NCBI GenBank assembly: GCA_021464415.1
Contig: JAKCWG010000206.1
Span: 1 to 64,000 of the forward strand
Reading direction: 5' to 3'
DNA length: 64,000 nucleotides
Origin: Lonicera japonica
Taxonomy: Eukaryota; Streptophyta; Magnoliopsida; Dipsacales; Caprifoliaceae
Shown here one piece after another: positions 1 to 10,271 of the stretch. Positions within the stretch are counted from its first letter, which is position 1, and the number at the start of each line of letters is the position of its first letter. A program made the translations under genes and the position numbers. The notes beneath the pieces are model-generated. The model saw nothing but the letters and a program-made list of their open reading frames with translations. It was not told the origin of the DNA and searched no databases.

Positions 1-477
1 GGACTATGTAAGATGAAATCGGACTTGTTCACAGCATCTACCACAACAAGGGTACCTGAAAGATAAATGAGGGAATGAGCCAATACTGGCCCAGTGGGAA
101 CTATAGGGTAAGGGAATATGCAATGTAATGGACCTTCCACAATATAAGGGATCATAATTTTAGTCATTAATAAAATTCCCCAATTGTTAATAATTCATAG
201 AAAGAAAACATTTATTAAGTATCATTAAAATCCAATTATGGTCCATATGTAACACACACAATATACATGGATACACATTAATCCACCCCCTCCTCCTCGA
301 CCTAATACCGGTATTAGACGGAATAAGATATTCACAAACGCACCCCACCTTTCCCTGGGTCTGTGCACTGGTAACTAGATTTTTAGCACCCCATCTTTAC
401 CATGGGTCTGTGCAATAACATAACTCAAGAATTTCTATACCGGTGCGTATCCGGTTCCAACAATCTCAATATTTCAC

Positions 478-480
<3 letters not shown>

Positions 481-506
<26 letters not shown>
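481..506. repeat. TA microsatellite
   Basis: An uninterrupted TA dinucleotide run inside the LTR. Similar runs lie near 12087-12108, 25701-25718, 36858-36882 and 37489-37511. Confidence 0.9.
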
Positions 507-508
<2 letters not shown>

Positions 509-1373
509 ACTCATGGTGTTCATCAAAAGCAATCTTACAAAATTACTTGACACAATATATCTGCTTCAAAACAATATAATAATTAAGTTTTGATATGTAT
601 ATACCATGCTTTACACAAGAATATACAGTAATAATATGAAATCCAACGGTTTCGTCATCCAAAAATTTTGGAGTAAACGCTAAATTTATTAGAACCGTTA
701 TCAAGAAATCAATACATGTTTAATAACAAGTTAAAATATGATTCAAGAGTGATATATATTCTGGAACTTTAGGAATTTTAGTAAAGATCCCAACTATTAG
801 ACATATATTTGACGTTTCTAGCCATTTCGGTACCAAACTATCAAATAAATGCTTAAATGAAGATATGTAGTACAATTAGCCTCCAAAATCATCATATATA
901 ACAAATATACCATCAACAACAAGGCTCAGAATGTTTTATCCATGGTTATACATCAGGCATGCAAGAGAAACAATGAATTTAGTACCTCAATCAACTATGG
1001 ATTATCAAGAATCAAAGAGAGAAGGGAAGTTCCCACCTAGAAAATTAGAAGAACAGAGTTTGGATGACCTGGAGTGAGCTCAATTAGTCCCCCCACATAA
1101 GCATACAAGCCCGAAAATGAGTTGAGAAGGCGAAGAAGATGAAAAATCTGAACTTTCGGTAAGAAAAGCTTGAATTCGATCTATAAAACCATGAAATTTC
1201 ACCAAGAATCATTCTCTCTTTCTCTAGAAATGTTCATCCTTCTCTCACCCTTGAAATTTCACGAGTCAATGCTGGTCAATTCGATAAAAACGAGGTTAAG
1301 GAGTTACTGTTTGTATTTTGGTCATAACTTTTTACTCAGAACTCCGTCGGGATGATCTTTATATCAACAGAAA

Positions 1374-1756
1374 TGTGACGCCCTGAGTGATGAGTACTCC
1401 CTTGTGTGGAGGAATGGTAGCTCGAGCGATGAGTACTCCCTTATGTGGAGGAATGGTAGCTCAAAGGGGGCATCCCACACCGGAAGTTGGGGGATCCTTG
1501 GAGACCCATATAAGTAAGATATGGTCGCTAATTAAGTACGAGGCCTTTTGGGAGGCTCACTGGCTTCGGATCCCATGAGAACTCCGAAGTTAAGCGTGCT
1601 TGGACCAGAGCAATCCCAGGATGGGTGACCCCCTGGGAAGCTGGTCGTGAGCTCCCAGAAACAAAGCCGTGAGGGTAGATGTCCTGGGGCTGAGGCCTGT
1701 CTAGGACGCTACCCAGAGCGGACAATATCGTACTGAGGTGGGATCGGGTCGTTACA
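1374..1756 (+). repeat. Cassandra 5' LTR
   Basis: 383 bp, TGTGACG to GTTACA. It begins with a near-perfect tandem repeat of about 38 bp (about 1387-1463, unit starting GATGAGTACTCCC), followed by the 5S-like domain and a 3' tail. The primer binding site starts two bases after its end. Confidence 0.9.
1545..1660 (+). promoter_or_regulatory. 5S rRNA-like domain with RNA polymerase III internal promoter
   Basis: The stretch GGATCCCATGAGAACTCC, an A-box-like AAGTTAAGCGTGCTTGG (1587-1603) and a C-box-like AGGATGGGTGACC (1618-1630) have the order and spacing of plant 5S rRNA genes. The 5' and 3' ends of a real 5S gene are replaced by unrelated sequence. This is therefore the LTR-embedded promoter typical of Cassandra, not a ribosomal gene. 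Copies recur at about 1998-2113 and 2494-2609. Confidence 0.88.
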
Positions 1757-1758
1757 AA

Positions 1759-1770
1759 TGGTATCAGAGC
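1759..1770 (+). other. Primer binding site, initiator tRNA-Met type
   Basis: TGGTATCAGAGC, two bases downstream of the 5' LTR, is complementary to the 3' end of plant initiator tRNA-Met. Confidence 0.9.
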
Positions 1771-1813
1771 GGACCCCACAGAGTACGGTATGTCGACGAG
1801 GACGTCGATTCCC

Positions 1814-1826
1814 TTGGGGGGAAGGA
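1814..1826 (+). other. Polypurine tract
   Basis: TTGGGGGGAAGGA lies directly before the second LTR, the expected place for plus-strand priming. The whole interior between the LTRs is only 70 bp. Confidence 0.85.
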
Positions 1827-2209
1827 TGTGACGCCCTGAGTGATGAGTACTCCCTTGTGTGGAGGAATGGTAGCTCGAGCGATGAGTACTCCCTTGTGTG
1901 GAGGAATGGTAGCTCAAAGGGGGCATCCCACACCGGAAGTTGGGGGATCCTTGGAGACCCATATAAGTAAGATATGGTCGCTAATTAAGTACGAGGCCTT
2001 TTGGGAGGCTCACTGGCTTCGGATCCCATGAGAACTCCGAAGTTAAGCGTGCTTGGACCAGAGCAATCCCAGGATGGGTGACCCCCTGGGAAGCTGGTCG
2101 TGAGCTCCCAGAAACAAAGCCGTGAGGGTAGATGTCCTGGGGCTGAGGCCTGTCTAGGACGCTACCCAGAGTGGACAATATCGTACTGAGGTGGGACCGG
2201 GTCGTTACA
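1827..2209 (+). repeat. Cassandra second LTR
   Basis: 383 bp, the same length as the 5' LTR and nearly identical, with the same internal tandem repeat and 5S-like domain. It is followed directly by the mosaic third LTR and not by a target duplication. Confidence 0.9.
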
Positions 2210-2704
2210 TTAGTCTGTACCGTTGTGTACCGGTTAACTAAAATGTAAGTCACTTGTCCACATTAGGCTAACATTCAACCATAGACATGTTCCTCCAACC
2301 CATTACAAAATAACCAAAAAGAATAAAATTAAGGAACAGTAAATGTCCGCAAAATACATACATTAGCAATATATAACTGTCACAAAATAGTCATACACAA
2401 TACAGTCTCCATAACCTCAAGTAGGCTACATAGAGAGTACAAACTTGGATACATAATATAAGTAAGATATGGTCGCTAATTAAGTACGAGGCCTTTTGGG
2501 TAGCTCACTGGCTTCGGATCCCATGAGAACTCCGAAGTTAAGCGTGCTTGGACCAGAGAAATCCAGGGATGGGTGACCCCCTGGGAAGCTGGTCGTGAGC
2601 TCCCAGAAACAAAGCCGTGAGGGTAGATGTCCTGGGGCTGAGGCCTGGCTAGGACGCTACCCAGAGCGGACAATATCGTACTGAGGTGCGACCGGGTCGT
2701 TACA
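2210..2704 (+). repeat. Mosaic third LTR: gypsy LTR segment joined to Cassandra LTR
   Basis: 2210-2463 aligns without gaps to 60410-60663, inside the LTR of the chromovirus at the right end of the window, with only a handful of mismatches. 2456-2704 aligns without gaps to 1961-2209 of the Cassandra LTR. The two overlap in ATATAAGT. At the left join TTACA is shared by the Cassandra LTR end and the gypsy donor (60403-60407). The 3' target duplication AGAAA follows at 2705. Confidence 0.9.
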
Positions 2705-3522
2705 AGAAAGGTAATTCAAAGCTCTACAATTTTGTTGAAGGATGTTAAACCAAATTCTGGACATATTAATACCAGAATTCCGTTGAAGACAGCACTGTGT
2801 CGCGATGCTACAGAAAATCAGATTTGGTTGATCGGCTAGTTTCACACTCACTTTTGACCAATGAGGAGTATGAATTAGATTTCGGCCAAAACACGAAAGT
2901 TATAGATGGATATATTATGAAGCTATAGGAGTTGGAAGAGTGGTATTTGGATAAAAGATGAGAAAGTCACGAGTCTCCAAATTGATTGATTTAAAACATC
3001 GAGCAAATATTCTCGATTCTAAAAATGCCTCTGAAATTGCTCATTTCAAATCTGAATGTGACGAAAAGCTCCAGATTACTTCTAACACATATTTTTGACA
3101 TGTCTAAAAACATGGCCACAAACGAGAATTGTAGAAATTGTTAACGTTTAAGGAAGGAATTCGATTCTACTAAATACTTAAAAATTCTTAAATGAAGCCT
3201 GAATTTAAAGAAACTTTACATGATGATTTAATAACTATTATATGACATGTTGCAAAAGAAAAACTCAATTCGGACCTTCCTAGGTCGATGAACCAAAAAT
3301 AAGAAATGTAGGAAAATGGAAAATTCAAGAATACACCAAAATTTTCAAGTAACGCACCAAATTGCTCAAACTAGTTCCGAATTAAATCAATTTTTTTATA
3401 TTTTATCCATAACACCAAAGTGACGTGTGGGAACATTCGGACTTGTCTAAGTCCACGAATGAATTAGAGAAGTAAATAACTAAATAAACGAAAATATGCC
3501 TATCGAAACACGGGGTGTTACA

Positions 3523-3890
3523 GAGTGGATAAAAATTAATTGTGATGCTCCTATTTCACCTAGTGGTGTAGTGGGTTTAGCATGCTTTGCTAGGGATTCT
3601 TTGGGTGCTTTAGTGTCTGCTTGTATGAAATTTTTGGAGGTCTATCTCAGTTTTTGCCGCTAAATTTGAAGCTGTTATTTTAGGCTTGGTTTTCACGGAT
3701 TCTCTTAGCTTATCTCACGTCATCATTGAAAGTGATGCTAAGGGCGTGATTGACTTGATTAGCGATGGTGAGCATTGTTTAAATGAATTAATTTGGCACA
3801 TATTTAAATGATATTGAATTTATCTTTTGTAATAGGGATGTTAGTTTTGTTTTTTGTCATCGAGAGCCTAACAATGTAGGTCTGCCCTGG
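3523..3890 (+). pseudogene. RNase H-like (RVT_3) domain relic
   Basis: Translated pieces resemble the RNase H-like domain found in plant LINE polyproteins and domesticated relatives. They run from a start like WIKINCDAP, through CFARDSLGALVSAC and an SDAKGVIDLI-type motif, to an ending like FCHREPNNV. The pieces are in different frames and broken by stops, so it is not functional. It begins directly at the end of the preceding LTR, so its upstream part was probably displaced by that insertion. It may be a LINE 3' end or a host RNase H-like gene. Confidence 0.6.
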
Positions 3891-3957
3891 GCATAAGCGG
3901 CCCAGGCTGTCGCCTAAGGTCCTCGACATAATAAGGCCCCTGATATTTTTGGGTTGA

Positions 3958-3974
3958 TAAACACACACACACAT

Positions 3975-4010
<36 letters not shown>
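3958..4010. repeat. CA/TA compound microsatellite
   Basis: An AC-rich run with scattered AT passes directly into a TA run. Confidence 0.9.
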
Positions 4011-4146
4011 GTTACAATAGCTAAAATAAATTTGCGTTAAACATGATTACGTTGAATTGTTTTTGGTCCAGCGGCTATGTTTAAGATTCGATGGATTTGA
4101 TGCACCTGGTCATGAATTCAACCTTTAGGCAAAAGGGACCTTTTTC

Positions 4147-4365
4147 CTCCCTTTTTCCACCAATTAAAATAAGGTTGCTATGAATCAATCAATTATTTAA
4201 TTATTATAGTACCTTTTTCCACAAATTAAAATAAGGTTGCTCTGCATCAATCAATTATTTAATTATTATACTATGAGTTAGGCTATAAAGAGATATTCCA
4301 TTTGGAGGGGTAATTAGAGTTAGGATATAAAGAGGTAATCCATTTTGAGGGGTAATTAGATGAAT
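4147..4365. repeat. Two adjacent direct duplications
   Basis: About 64 bp (CTTTTTCCACCAATTAAAAT onward) is repeated at 4147-4210 and 4212-4270. A second unit of about 44 bp (GAGTTAGG.TATAAAGAG onward) is repeated at 4276-4318 and 4321-4360. Both sit upstream of the copia LTR. No gene is seen in 3891-4412. Confidence 0.75.
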
Positions 4366-4412
4366 TTTTTCATAACATTTTGTAAAGATAATCTATATTA
4401 TGTGTTATAAGT

Positions 4413-4550
4413 TGTAAATAATGTATTAGGAAGGTAGGTAATTTAGGAATCCTAGTTAGTAGTTGTTTCCTTATATGAGTAGGAGTCTCATGTATATAAG
4501 TGTGTAATCTTCTCTCTAATAATATAATTTTCTCGTTCTTATAGTTTACA
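4413..4550 (+). repeat. Probable copia 5' LTR, 138 bp
   Basis: Starts TGTAAA and ends TTTACA, a perfect 6-bp inverted terminus, directly before the PBS. It contains a TATA-like TATATAAG near 4493. The left edge is inferred from the inverted terminus because no second LTR survives. Confidence 0.6.
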
Positions 4551-4562
4551 TGGTATCAAAGG
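4551..4562 (+). other. Primer binding site
   Basis: TGGTATCAAAGG directly follows the LTR and resembles the tRNA-Met-complementary PBS of plant copia elements, with two mismatches. Confidence 0.75.
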
Positions 4563-5264
4563 GATTAGGGTTTTCTTCCTCGGTCGGCTAGTTCACTGCA
4601 GTTTGAGTTTGCACGGCAGTGAAAGTTTGCTACTTGCTAGGGTTTCCAATTTCGTTTTTTGGTTGAGCAGTATACAATGCTTGTTTAACATCACCTCTAG
4701 GGAGGAGCACCATCAACAATTTAGGACTCATCCAAATTCAGGCATTAAAAATCCTAGTGTATGGCCCTCATGCGCTGCCACAAGAAGTAATCCACCATCT
4801 CATGCGCTAGAACGTAAAGGCGCGTCCCGCCTTCTTTCAACCTCTGGCCACTGCCGTTGACTTCATTTTAGCGTCTACAATAGGTATATGTGCTTGGTTT
4901 GGTTTAGTTTGTCTCTATTTGATACATATTTGATTTTGGTTTAGTTTAGATATCGTCGTTGATGTAGATCGATCTACGTTCGGTGACTTAGTTCAGTTTG
5001 GGTTTGAATTGATTTATGGTTAGTATTCCATATTTGTGATTCGTTCACTAGTTTTCTTGGTTTATCTGAGATTTGTGAGGCTTAATTTATACTTCTGGTG
5101 TGTACAACGCATTCTAATATAGTTTCGTTTCTAATTTTCTATTGTTCACTGCCTCGTTTTTATTTTATACGCTGTTTTACGACATACTCTGTTCATAATA
5201 ACTTTGGTTCTCATTATACAATTATTTAAGAAAATCAGAGCAAAAGGCGGCAGTTATTTCTGAT

Positions 5265-6180
5265 GTGATATCTGTAATGTCAAAAATCACTGAACATAAA
5301 CTTAATGGCTCCAACTATCTTGATTGGAGTAAAACCGTTCAAATTTACTTGCGTAGTATCGATAAGGATAATCACATGACTAGTGATCCATTTTCAGATG
5401 AGTCGAGAAAGACGTGGCTAAGGGAGGATGCTTGGTTATTTTTACAAATTCGAAATTTGGTTAACAGTAATGTGATTAGTTTAATTAAACATTGTGAATT
5501 AGTTAAAGAGTTAATGGATTATCTAGATTTTCTATATTCCAAAAAAGAAGAATATTTCTCGTATTTATAATGTGTGCAAAGCCTTTTATTGTGCAGAAAA
5601 GCAAGATAGGTCTATTATGAGTAACTTTATGGATTTTAAGAAAACGTATGAAGAACTTAATATGCTATTGTCGTATAGCCTTGATGTCAAAGTTCAGCAA
5701 GGCTAGAGAGAGCAGATGGCTAATATGAGTTTTCTAGCTGGTCTTCCGACTGAATTTGAAACTGCTAGGAATGAGATCTCCTCTTTACAAGAAGTGTATA
5801 GTAGAGTTCTTCGCACCGAGGGGCTTCACCAGTTCAGACTCCACATATTCCGTTCAATAGTGCTTTGGTTAGTAAAAATAACAAGTCTGAACTTGGGTGA
5901 TCACAATATCGGGTAGGAAATCACGGAGGAAGATTGAAGAGTAATAGTTTTGATGCTCGCGCATATGATTCAGGAGGAAATATGACTCGAGGACAAGGCT
6001 CCAAAGGGATCGTATGTCATTACTGTCATATTCCAGGACATTTGAAGCGGGATTGCATGAAGTTTTGGTACAGGACTCAAAGAGCTCACTCTACCCATAT
6101 TGCATCTACCAATGAGATGGCTGGAAAATTAGTCCTTATCCTTGCAGATGAGTTTGCCAAGTTCTTTAAGTACCAATAAT
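5265..6180 (+). pseudogene. copia gag relic
   Basis: The Gag N-terminus is recognisable by KLNGSNYLDWSKTVQIYLRS early in the frame starting at 5265, then LREDAWLFLQIRNLV and a segment ending near YLDFLYS. Later pieces lie in other frames (from 5716 and 5934). A CCHC zinc knuckle of the form CHYCHIPGHLKRDC is at 6014-6056. Gag would package element RNA in cytoplasmic particles. At least two frameshifts and several stops separate the pieces, so no functional Gag is made. Confidence 0.8.
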
Positions 6181-6229
6181 CTCTAAAGTCTTCATCCACT
6201 CCAGTCACCGCTGTTTCTGCAATTGCCGA

Positions 6230-6420
6230 TTCAGGTAAACCAAATACATGCCTTGTTTCCTCATCATCCAAATGGGTCATTGATTCTGGTGCCACAGATC
6301 ATATGACAGGTAATTCTAGTCTTTTTTCTATTTTTCAGTCACATATATCCCCTTCTAGTGTTACTTTAGCAGATAGAACATCTTTTTCCGTTCTGGGGTT
6401 TGGAATAATCACACCGCCCT
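6230..6420 (+). pseudogene. copia aspartic protease relic
   Basis: The active-site context WVIDSGATDHMTG is present around 6273-6311, with the catalytic Asp and DSGA motif intact. The downstream protease sequence decays within about 100 bases. Confidence 0.7.
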
Positions 6421-6589
6421 TTTACTTCCCTTATTATCTATCCTACACTTACCTCAATTGTCATTTAATTTGATTTTTGTAAGTCAGCTTACTCGTACCC
6501 TTAACTGTTGCATCTCATGCTTTCCTGATTATTGCTTGTTTCAGGATCTTATGAAGAAGAAGATTATTTGTAAATGACATGAATCAAGA

Positions 6590-7460
6590 GGCCTCTACAT
6601 CCTTAACATAGAGATATTTAAGTCCATTGCATGTTCGGGTGTCACATTTTCTTTCAAGGCTCATTGTAGGCTAGGTCACCCTTGTCTTTTTCTGCTTAAG
6701 GAGTTGTGTCCACAGTTTTGCAAGATGTCCTCATTAGATTGTGAGTTATGTTAGTTTGCCAAACATCACTATAGTCATCTTAGTCTGAGAGTTAATAAGA
6801 GAGCAAGTGCTCCGTTTGAATTAGTTAATTATAATGTTTGGGGTCCATGTCCTGTTATGTCTAAATACGGGTTTAAGTATTTTGATACTTTTGTTGATGA
6901 TTATTCTCGTACAACTTGGTTATATTTAATGAAAAATCGTTCTGAATTGTTTTCTCATTTTAATGCGTTTTGTGCTGAGATTAAAACTCAGTTTGATACT
7001 TTTGTCCATATATTGCGTAGTGATAATGCCAAATAATATTTATCTTCATCTTTTTAGACTTGCATGATTCAGAACGGTATCCTTCATCAAACTTCTTGTG
7101 TTGATACTCCATCCCAAAATGGGGTGGTAGAATGGAAGAATAAACATCTGCTTGAAACTGCAAGAGCCCTGTTATTTCAAATGAATGTTCCTAAACCATT
7201 TTGGGATGATGCAGTTTCCACAGCATGCTTTCTCATTAATCGAATGCCTTCCACTATTCTTCATGGTGAGACTCCTTATAGTGTTTTCTTTCTAAATAAA
7301 TCATTGTTTCCTATTAAACCAAAAATATTTGGTAGTACTTGCTTTGTTCGGGATGTCCGTCCACATGTTACTAAGTTAGACCCGAAGTCTTTGAAGCGTG
7401 TTTTTTGGGTATTCTCGCCTTTAGAAAGGATACATATGTTATTGCCCCAGTCTAAATAAG
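6590..7460 (+). pseudogene. copia GAG-pre-integrase and integrase relic
   Basis: A pre-integrase zinc-binding segment is traceable at about 6650-6770. The integrase core shows FVDDYSRTTWLY (first Asp, near 6890-6925), LRSDNAK (second Asp, near 7013) and QNGVVEWKNK (Glu, near 7110-7140), followed by FWDDAVSTACFLINRMPS. Stops follow LRSDNAK and interrupt the N-terminal part. The 3' portion is open from 7064 to 7459 but frameshifts before reverse transcriptase. Confidence 0.8.
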
Positions 7461-7547
7461 TATCTTGTCTCAGTTGATGTTACATTCTTGGAAGAAACAC
7501 CGTATTTTCAGTCCTCCACTTCTGAACGTTAGGGGGAGGATGGTGAT

Positions 7548-8912
7548 TTGTTAGTGTATCCTATCACGTTCCCTAAGCCCGTTGATGAACCAACGCTCAT
7601 CAAACCTCTTATTCATCAATTTTACTCTAGACAGCAACCTCCTAATCCATGTCCTCCACTAGCTTCTTCTTCATCAAATTTCGTAACGAGTGATGATCTT
7701 CCCATTGTTTTACGCAAAGGTAAACATCAATATACTTATCCTGTTTCTTCTTGTGTCTCTTATGATCACCTATCACATTCGTCTTGTTCATTAATTGCAT
7801 CTTTTGATTCTATATATGTTCCTAAAACTGTTAACAAGGCTAAATCACATCTTGGATGGTGTAATGCAATGATAAAGGAAATGGATGCTTTAGATAAGAA
7901 TGCTACAAGGGACTTGATAACTTTGCATGCAGGAAAATAGGCTATCGGATGTAAATGGGTGTTTACCATCAAGGTTAATCCTGACGGGTCTGTTATTCGT
8001 CTAGAAGCCCGCCTTATTATTAAGTGTTATGCTTAAACATATGGAGTTAATTATTCTGATACTTTTTCTCCTGTTACTAAATTAACATCTATCAAGCTAT
8101 TTATATCTTCGACAACTACTCATCATTGGCCTCTGCATCAGTTAGACATAAAGAATGCTTTTCTTCATGGTGATCTTTAGGAAGAGGTTTATATGGAGCA
8201 ACCTCATGGGTTTGTTGCTTAGGGGGAGTATGGGAAAGTTTGTCATCTTCGTAAATCTTTGTATGGCTTAAAATAGAGTCCTCGTGCTTGGTTTGGAAAA
8301 TTTAGTCAGGCTATTGAGACGTTTGGCATGGCGAAAAGTAAGTCTGACCACTCTATGTTTTACAAACAATCTGAAGCAGGCATCATTTTATTGGTTGTAT
8401 ACGTAAATGACATTGTCATTACTAGGAGTGATACTACGGGAATATCTTCTCTTAAGTCCTTCCTTTATGCTCAGTTTTATACAAAGGACTTAGAGATGCT
8501 GAAATACTCTTTGGGTGTCGAAGTAACAAGGAGTAAAAAGGGTATTTTTCTATCTCAAAGGAAATATGTTCTTGACTTATTAGCTGAGACAAGAAGTTGG
8601 GGGCAAAGCCATGTAGTAATCAGATGATTCTTAATGTATAATTGACAAAAGATGATAAACTATTTGAGCATCCTGAGAAATATAGAAGATTGGTGGTTAA
8701 GTTGAACTATCTTACAGTGACTCACTTGGATATTGCGTACTTTGTCAGTGTGGTGAGCCAGTTTATGTCGTCCCCCACAATTCATCATTGGGCAGTGTTA
8801 GAACAAATTTTGTATTACCTAAAAGGAGCACTTGGGCATGGTATCTTATACGCCAATCATGGACACACTCATATTGAAAGTTTTTCAGATGGAGATTGGG
8901 CAAGTTCCAAGG
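7548..8912 (+). pseudogene. copia reverse transcriptase / RNase H relic
   Basis: RT motifs run from KWVFTIKVNPDGS (near 7957) through LHQLDIKNAFLHGDL to YVNDIVIT (near 8398-8420). The catalytic YVDD has become YVND, so the enzyme would be dead even without the several stops. RNase H is cut off after a motif like SFSDGDWASSK at about 8912. Confidence 0.82.
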
Positions 8913-9538
8913 TGGTATCTTATATCTTATTTCTTTTAAATAATAAATAAAACTCCAAATGACTAACCACTCCTACACAACATGAAATACCACCTATTAA
9001 TATAAGGTTGCAGGTACGGGGTTAGGGGCACATTAATTATTTAATTACAGCACATCTTTAATAAGTTAAACTTGCATTTTACTACTTATTATAAGGGCAC
9101 ATCCTAATAAAAAGTCTCTTTTTTCACATATGATTGTGAGGGCACACTCATTTTTTAATTTTAACACATCAATTTTTGATGAAACTTATTTTTACACTCG
9201 GGTTAATCCATTCAAAGCACTTTCAATAAATAATAAAAAAAATTGTAGTTCTCTTTAGATACACAATATCTCGTCTTCAATCTTCACCTGTTGTTCAATT
9301 AACTGAACAAAAGTTGGCCTTTAAAATGATGATAAAGAGGCACGATATTTTGGTTTATAAAAAAGGTTCCTTAAACACACGTTTTCCGTTAAAGCTTTTA
9401 ATTCTTTAAGACCACAATACATTATAGCTTCCAATTACAAGAATTCAATTTTGTTGTAAGAAAATTACTATTGAAAGAGAAATTTTTGTACCTAGATGTG
9501 CCTTATCATAGGTAGTAATTTTTTTATTTTTTTTTTAA
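8913..9538. other. AT-rich spacer, no gene
   Basis: No coding signal. The short motif GGGCACAT/GGGCACAC recurs three times (near 9026, 9103, 9131) in similar AT-rich surroundings, which suggests an old decayed repeat of unknown class. Confidence 0.5.
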
Positions 9539-9725
9539 TGTAACGACCCAAAGTATCCCACATCGGTAATATAACAAGTAGATCCTTAATTCTTAAGTAC
9601 CCACTTGGTTCCTACCTAGTAAGAGACTTTTTAAGGTGTCTTAGTGACTACCGCCAAAAAACAAAACCGACTCCTGGCTCCTTGATCCCGTATTAGTTGT
9701 TAGAGCTTGTCTCCACCCGAAGTGA
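9539..9725 (+). repeat. TRIM-like LTR fragment
   Basis: Starts TGTAACGACCC and contains ATCCCACATCGGTAAT near 9554-9569, a phrase common in small plant LTRs and also present in the LTR-like segment at 46514. A degraded PBS-like TTGTTAGAGCTT lies near its right end. Both boundaries are uncertain. Confidence 0.4.
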
Positions 9726-9738
9726 TTATATTTAAAAA

Positions 9739-10271
9739 AAGGAAAATGATTTAACAAACAATCGATGAATAAGACCTCTTAACATAAAACAAATAACATA
9801 AAAAAAATGTTAAATTCTGTTAAAACAATTCAACTGCAATATTTGAATAGACACAACCATACTCAAAGAAAACATTGTACTATCTGCGATATATCATTTT
9901 TTGTGTCACTTTTATATGATATTAATTATTAACGAATAATTTTTTGTCGTTCAGCAAAAACAACAATGGATGGGATAAAAAGCGTTGTTAGCCAAAACTC
10001 AAATGTGAAAATAAAAATGAAAAAGAAAAAAAAAATGATTTAAAAACCAACGGATGAATAAAATTCTGTTAAAACAATTCAACTGTAGGCACAACTATAT
10101 TCAAAGAAAACGTTGTACTATTGGCGATACATCATTTTTGTGTTACTTTTATATTGTATTAATTATATTAATGAACAATTTTTTGTCGTTCACCAAAAAC
10201 AACAATGGATGGGATGAAATGTATTTTTAGGCGAAAATCAAACGTGAAAATAAAAAAGAAAAAGAAAAAAA
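9739..10271. repeat. Imperfect direct duplication, about 0.25-0.29 kb per copy
   Basis: Copy 1 (about 9739-10030) and copy 2 (about 10033-10271) share phrases such as TTAAATTCTGTTAAAACAAT in copy 1 and its counterpart in copy 2, plus TTTTTTGTCGTTCA.C and AAAAACAACAATGGATGGGAT. Copy 1 has about 50 extra bases near its start. Both end in an A-rich AAAAAGAAAAAG tract. There is no coding potential. Confidence 0.8.

Larger units (their letters stand above)
1369..2709 (+). mobile_element. Cassandra-type TRIM with three LTRs, including flanking TSD
   Basis: Two 383-bp LTRs (1374-1756, 1827-2209), each starting TGTGACGCCC and ending GTTACA, flank a 70-bp interior with a tRNA-Met-type primer binding site and a purine tract. 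A third, mosaic LTR follows (2210-2704). The 5-bp duplication AGAAA sits at 1369-1373 and 2705-2709. The matching unoccupied site at 19137-19158 (GGAAAGGTAATTCAAAG) shows that exactly 1374-2704 is inserted. Known Cassandra elements are non-coding, have 5S rRNA-like sequence in their LTRs and depend on other elements for enzymes. The two full LTRs differ at only about three positions by eye, so the insertion looks young. Open frames here are meaningless. Confidence 0.9.
1..3522 (-). mobile_element. Ty3/gypsy (Tekay-type) LTR, 5' part off window, interrupted by Cassandra
   Basis: The plus-strand reading ends in GGGGTGTTACA at 3522, the same end as the other chromovirus LTRs here. Blocks at 1319-1373 and 2710-2905 match 19097-19350 in the better preserved LTR of the 17332-25757 element. 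By analogy the parent element read on the minus strand. Sequence after 3522 is not retroviral, so this is probably a solo LTR, but its other end lies outside the window. The LTR is split by the Cassandra insertion at 1374-2704. Its U3 seems to have lost the palindrome array found in four sister LTRs. No gene lies in it. Confidence 0.75.
4413..8912 (+). mobile_element. Degenerate Ty1/copia retrotransposon, 3' end missing
   Basis: A short LTR (4413-4550) is followed by a tRNA-Met-type PBS and then gag, protease, integrase and reverse transcriptase/RNase H relics in the copia order. There are many stops and frameshifts. Similarity stops inside RNase H near 8912; the rest of RNase H and the 3' LTR are absent. 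No target duplication can be tested. Confidence 0.85.

Noticed and set aside
1528..1962. 144-codon open frame antisense to Cassandra
   Set aside because: It spans an LTR boundary, contains the tandem repeat translated twice and has no family features.
1545..2609. Three 5S rRNA genes in tandem
   Set aside because: The A-box to C-box core is 5S-like, but both gene ends are missing, the units sit in LTRs with PBS and polypurine tract, and a TSD flanks the whole. They are Cassandra LTRs.
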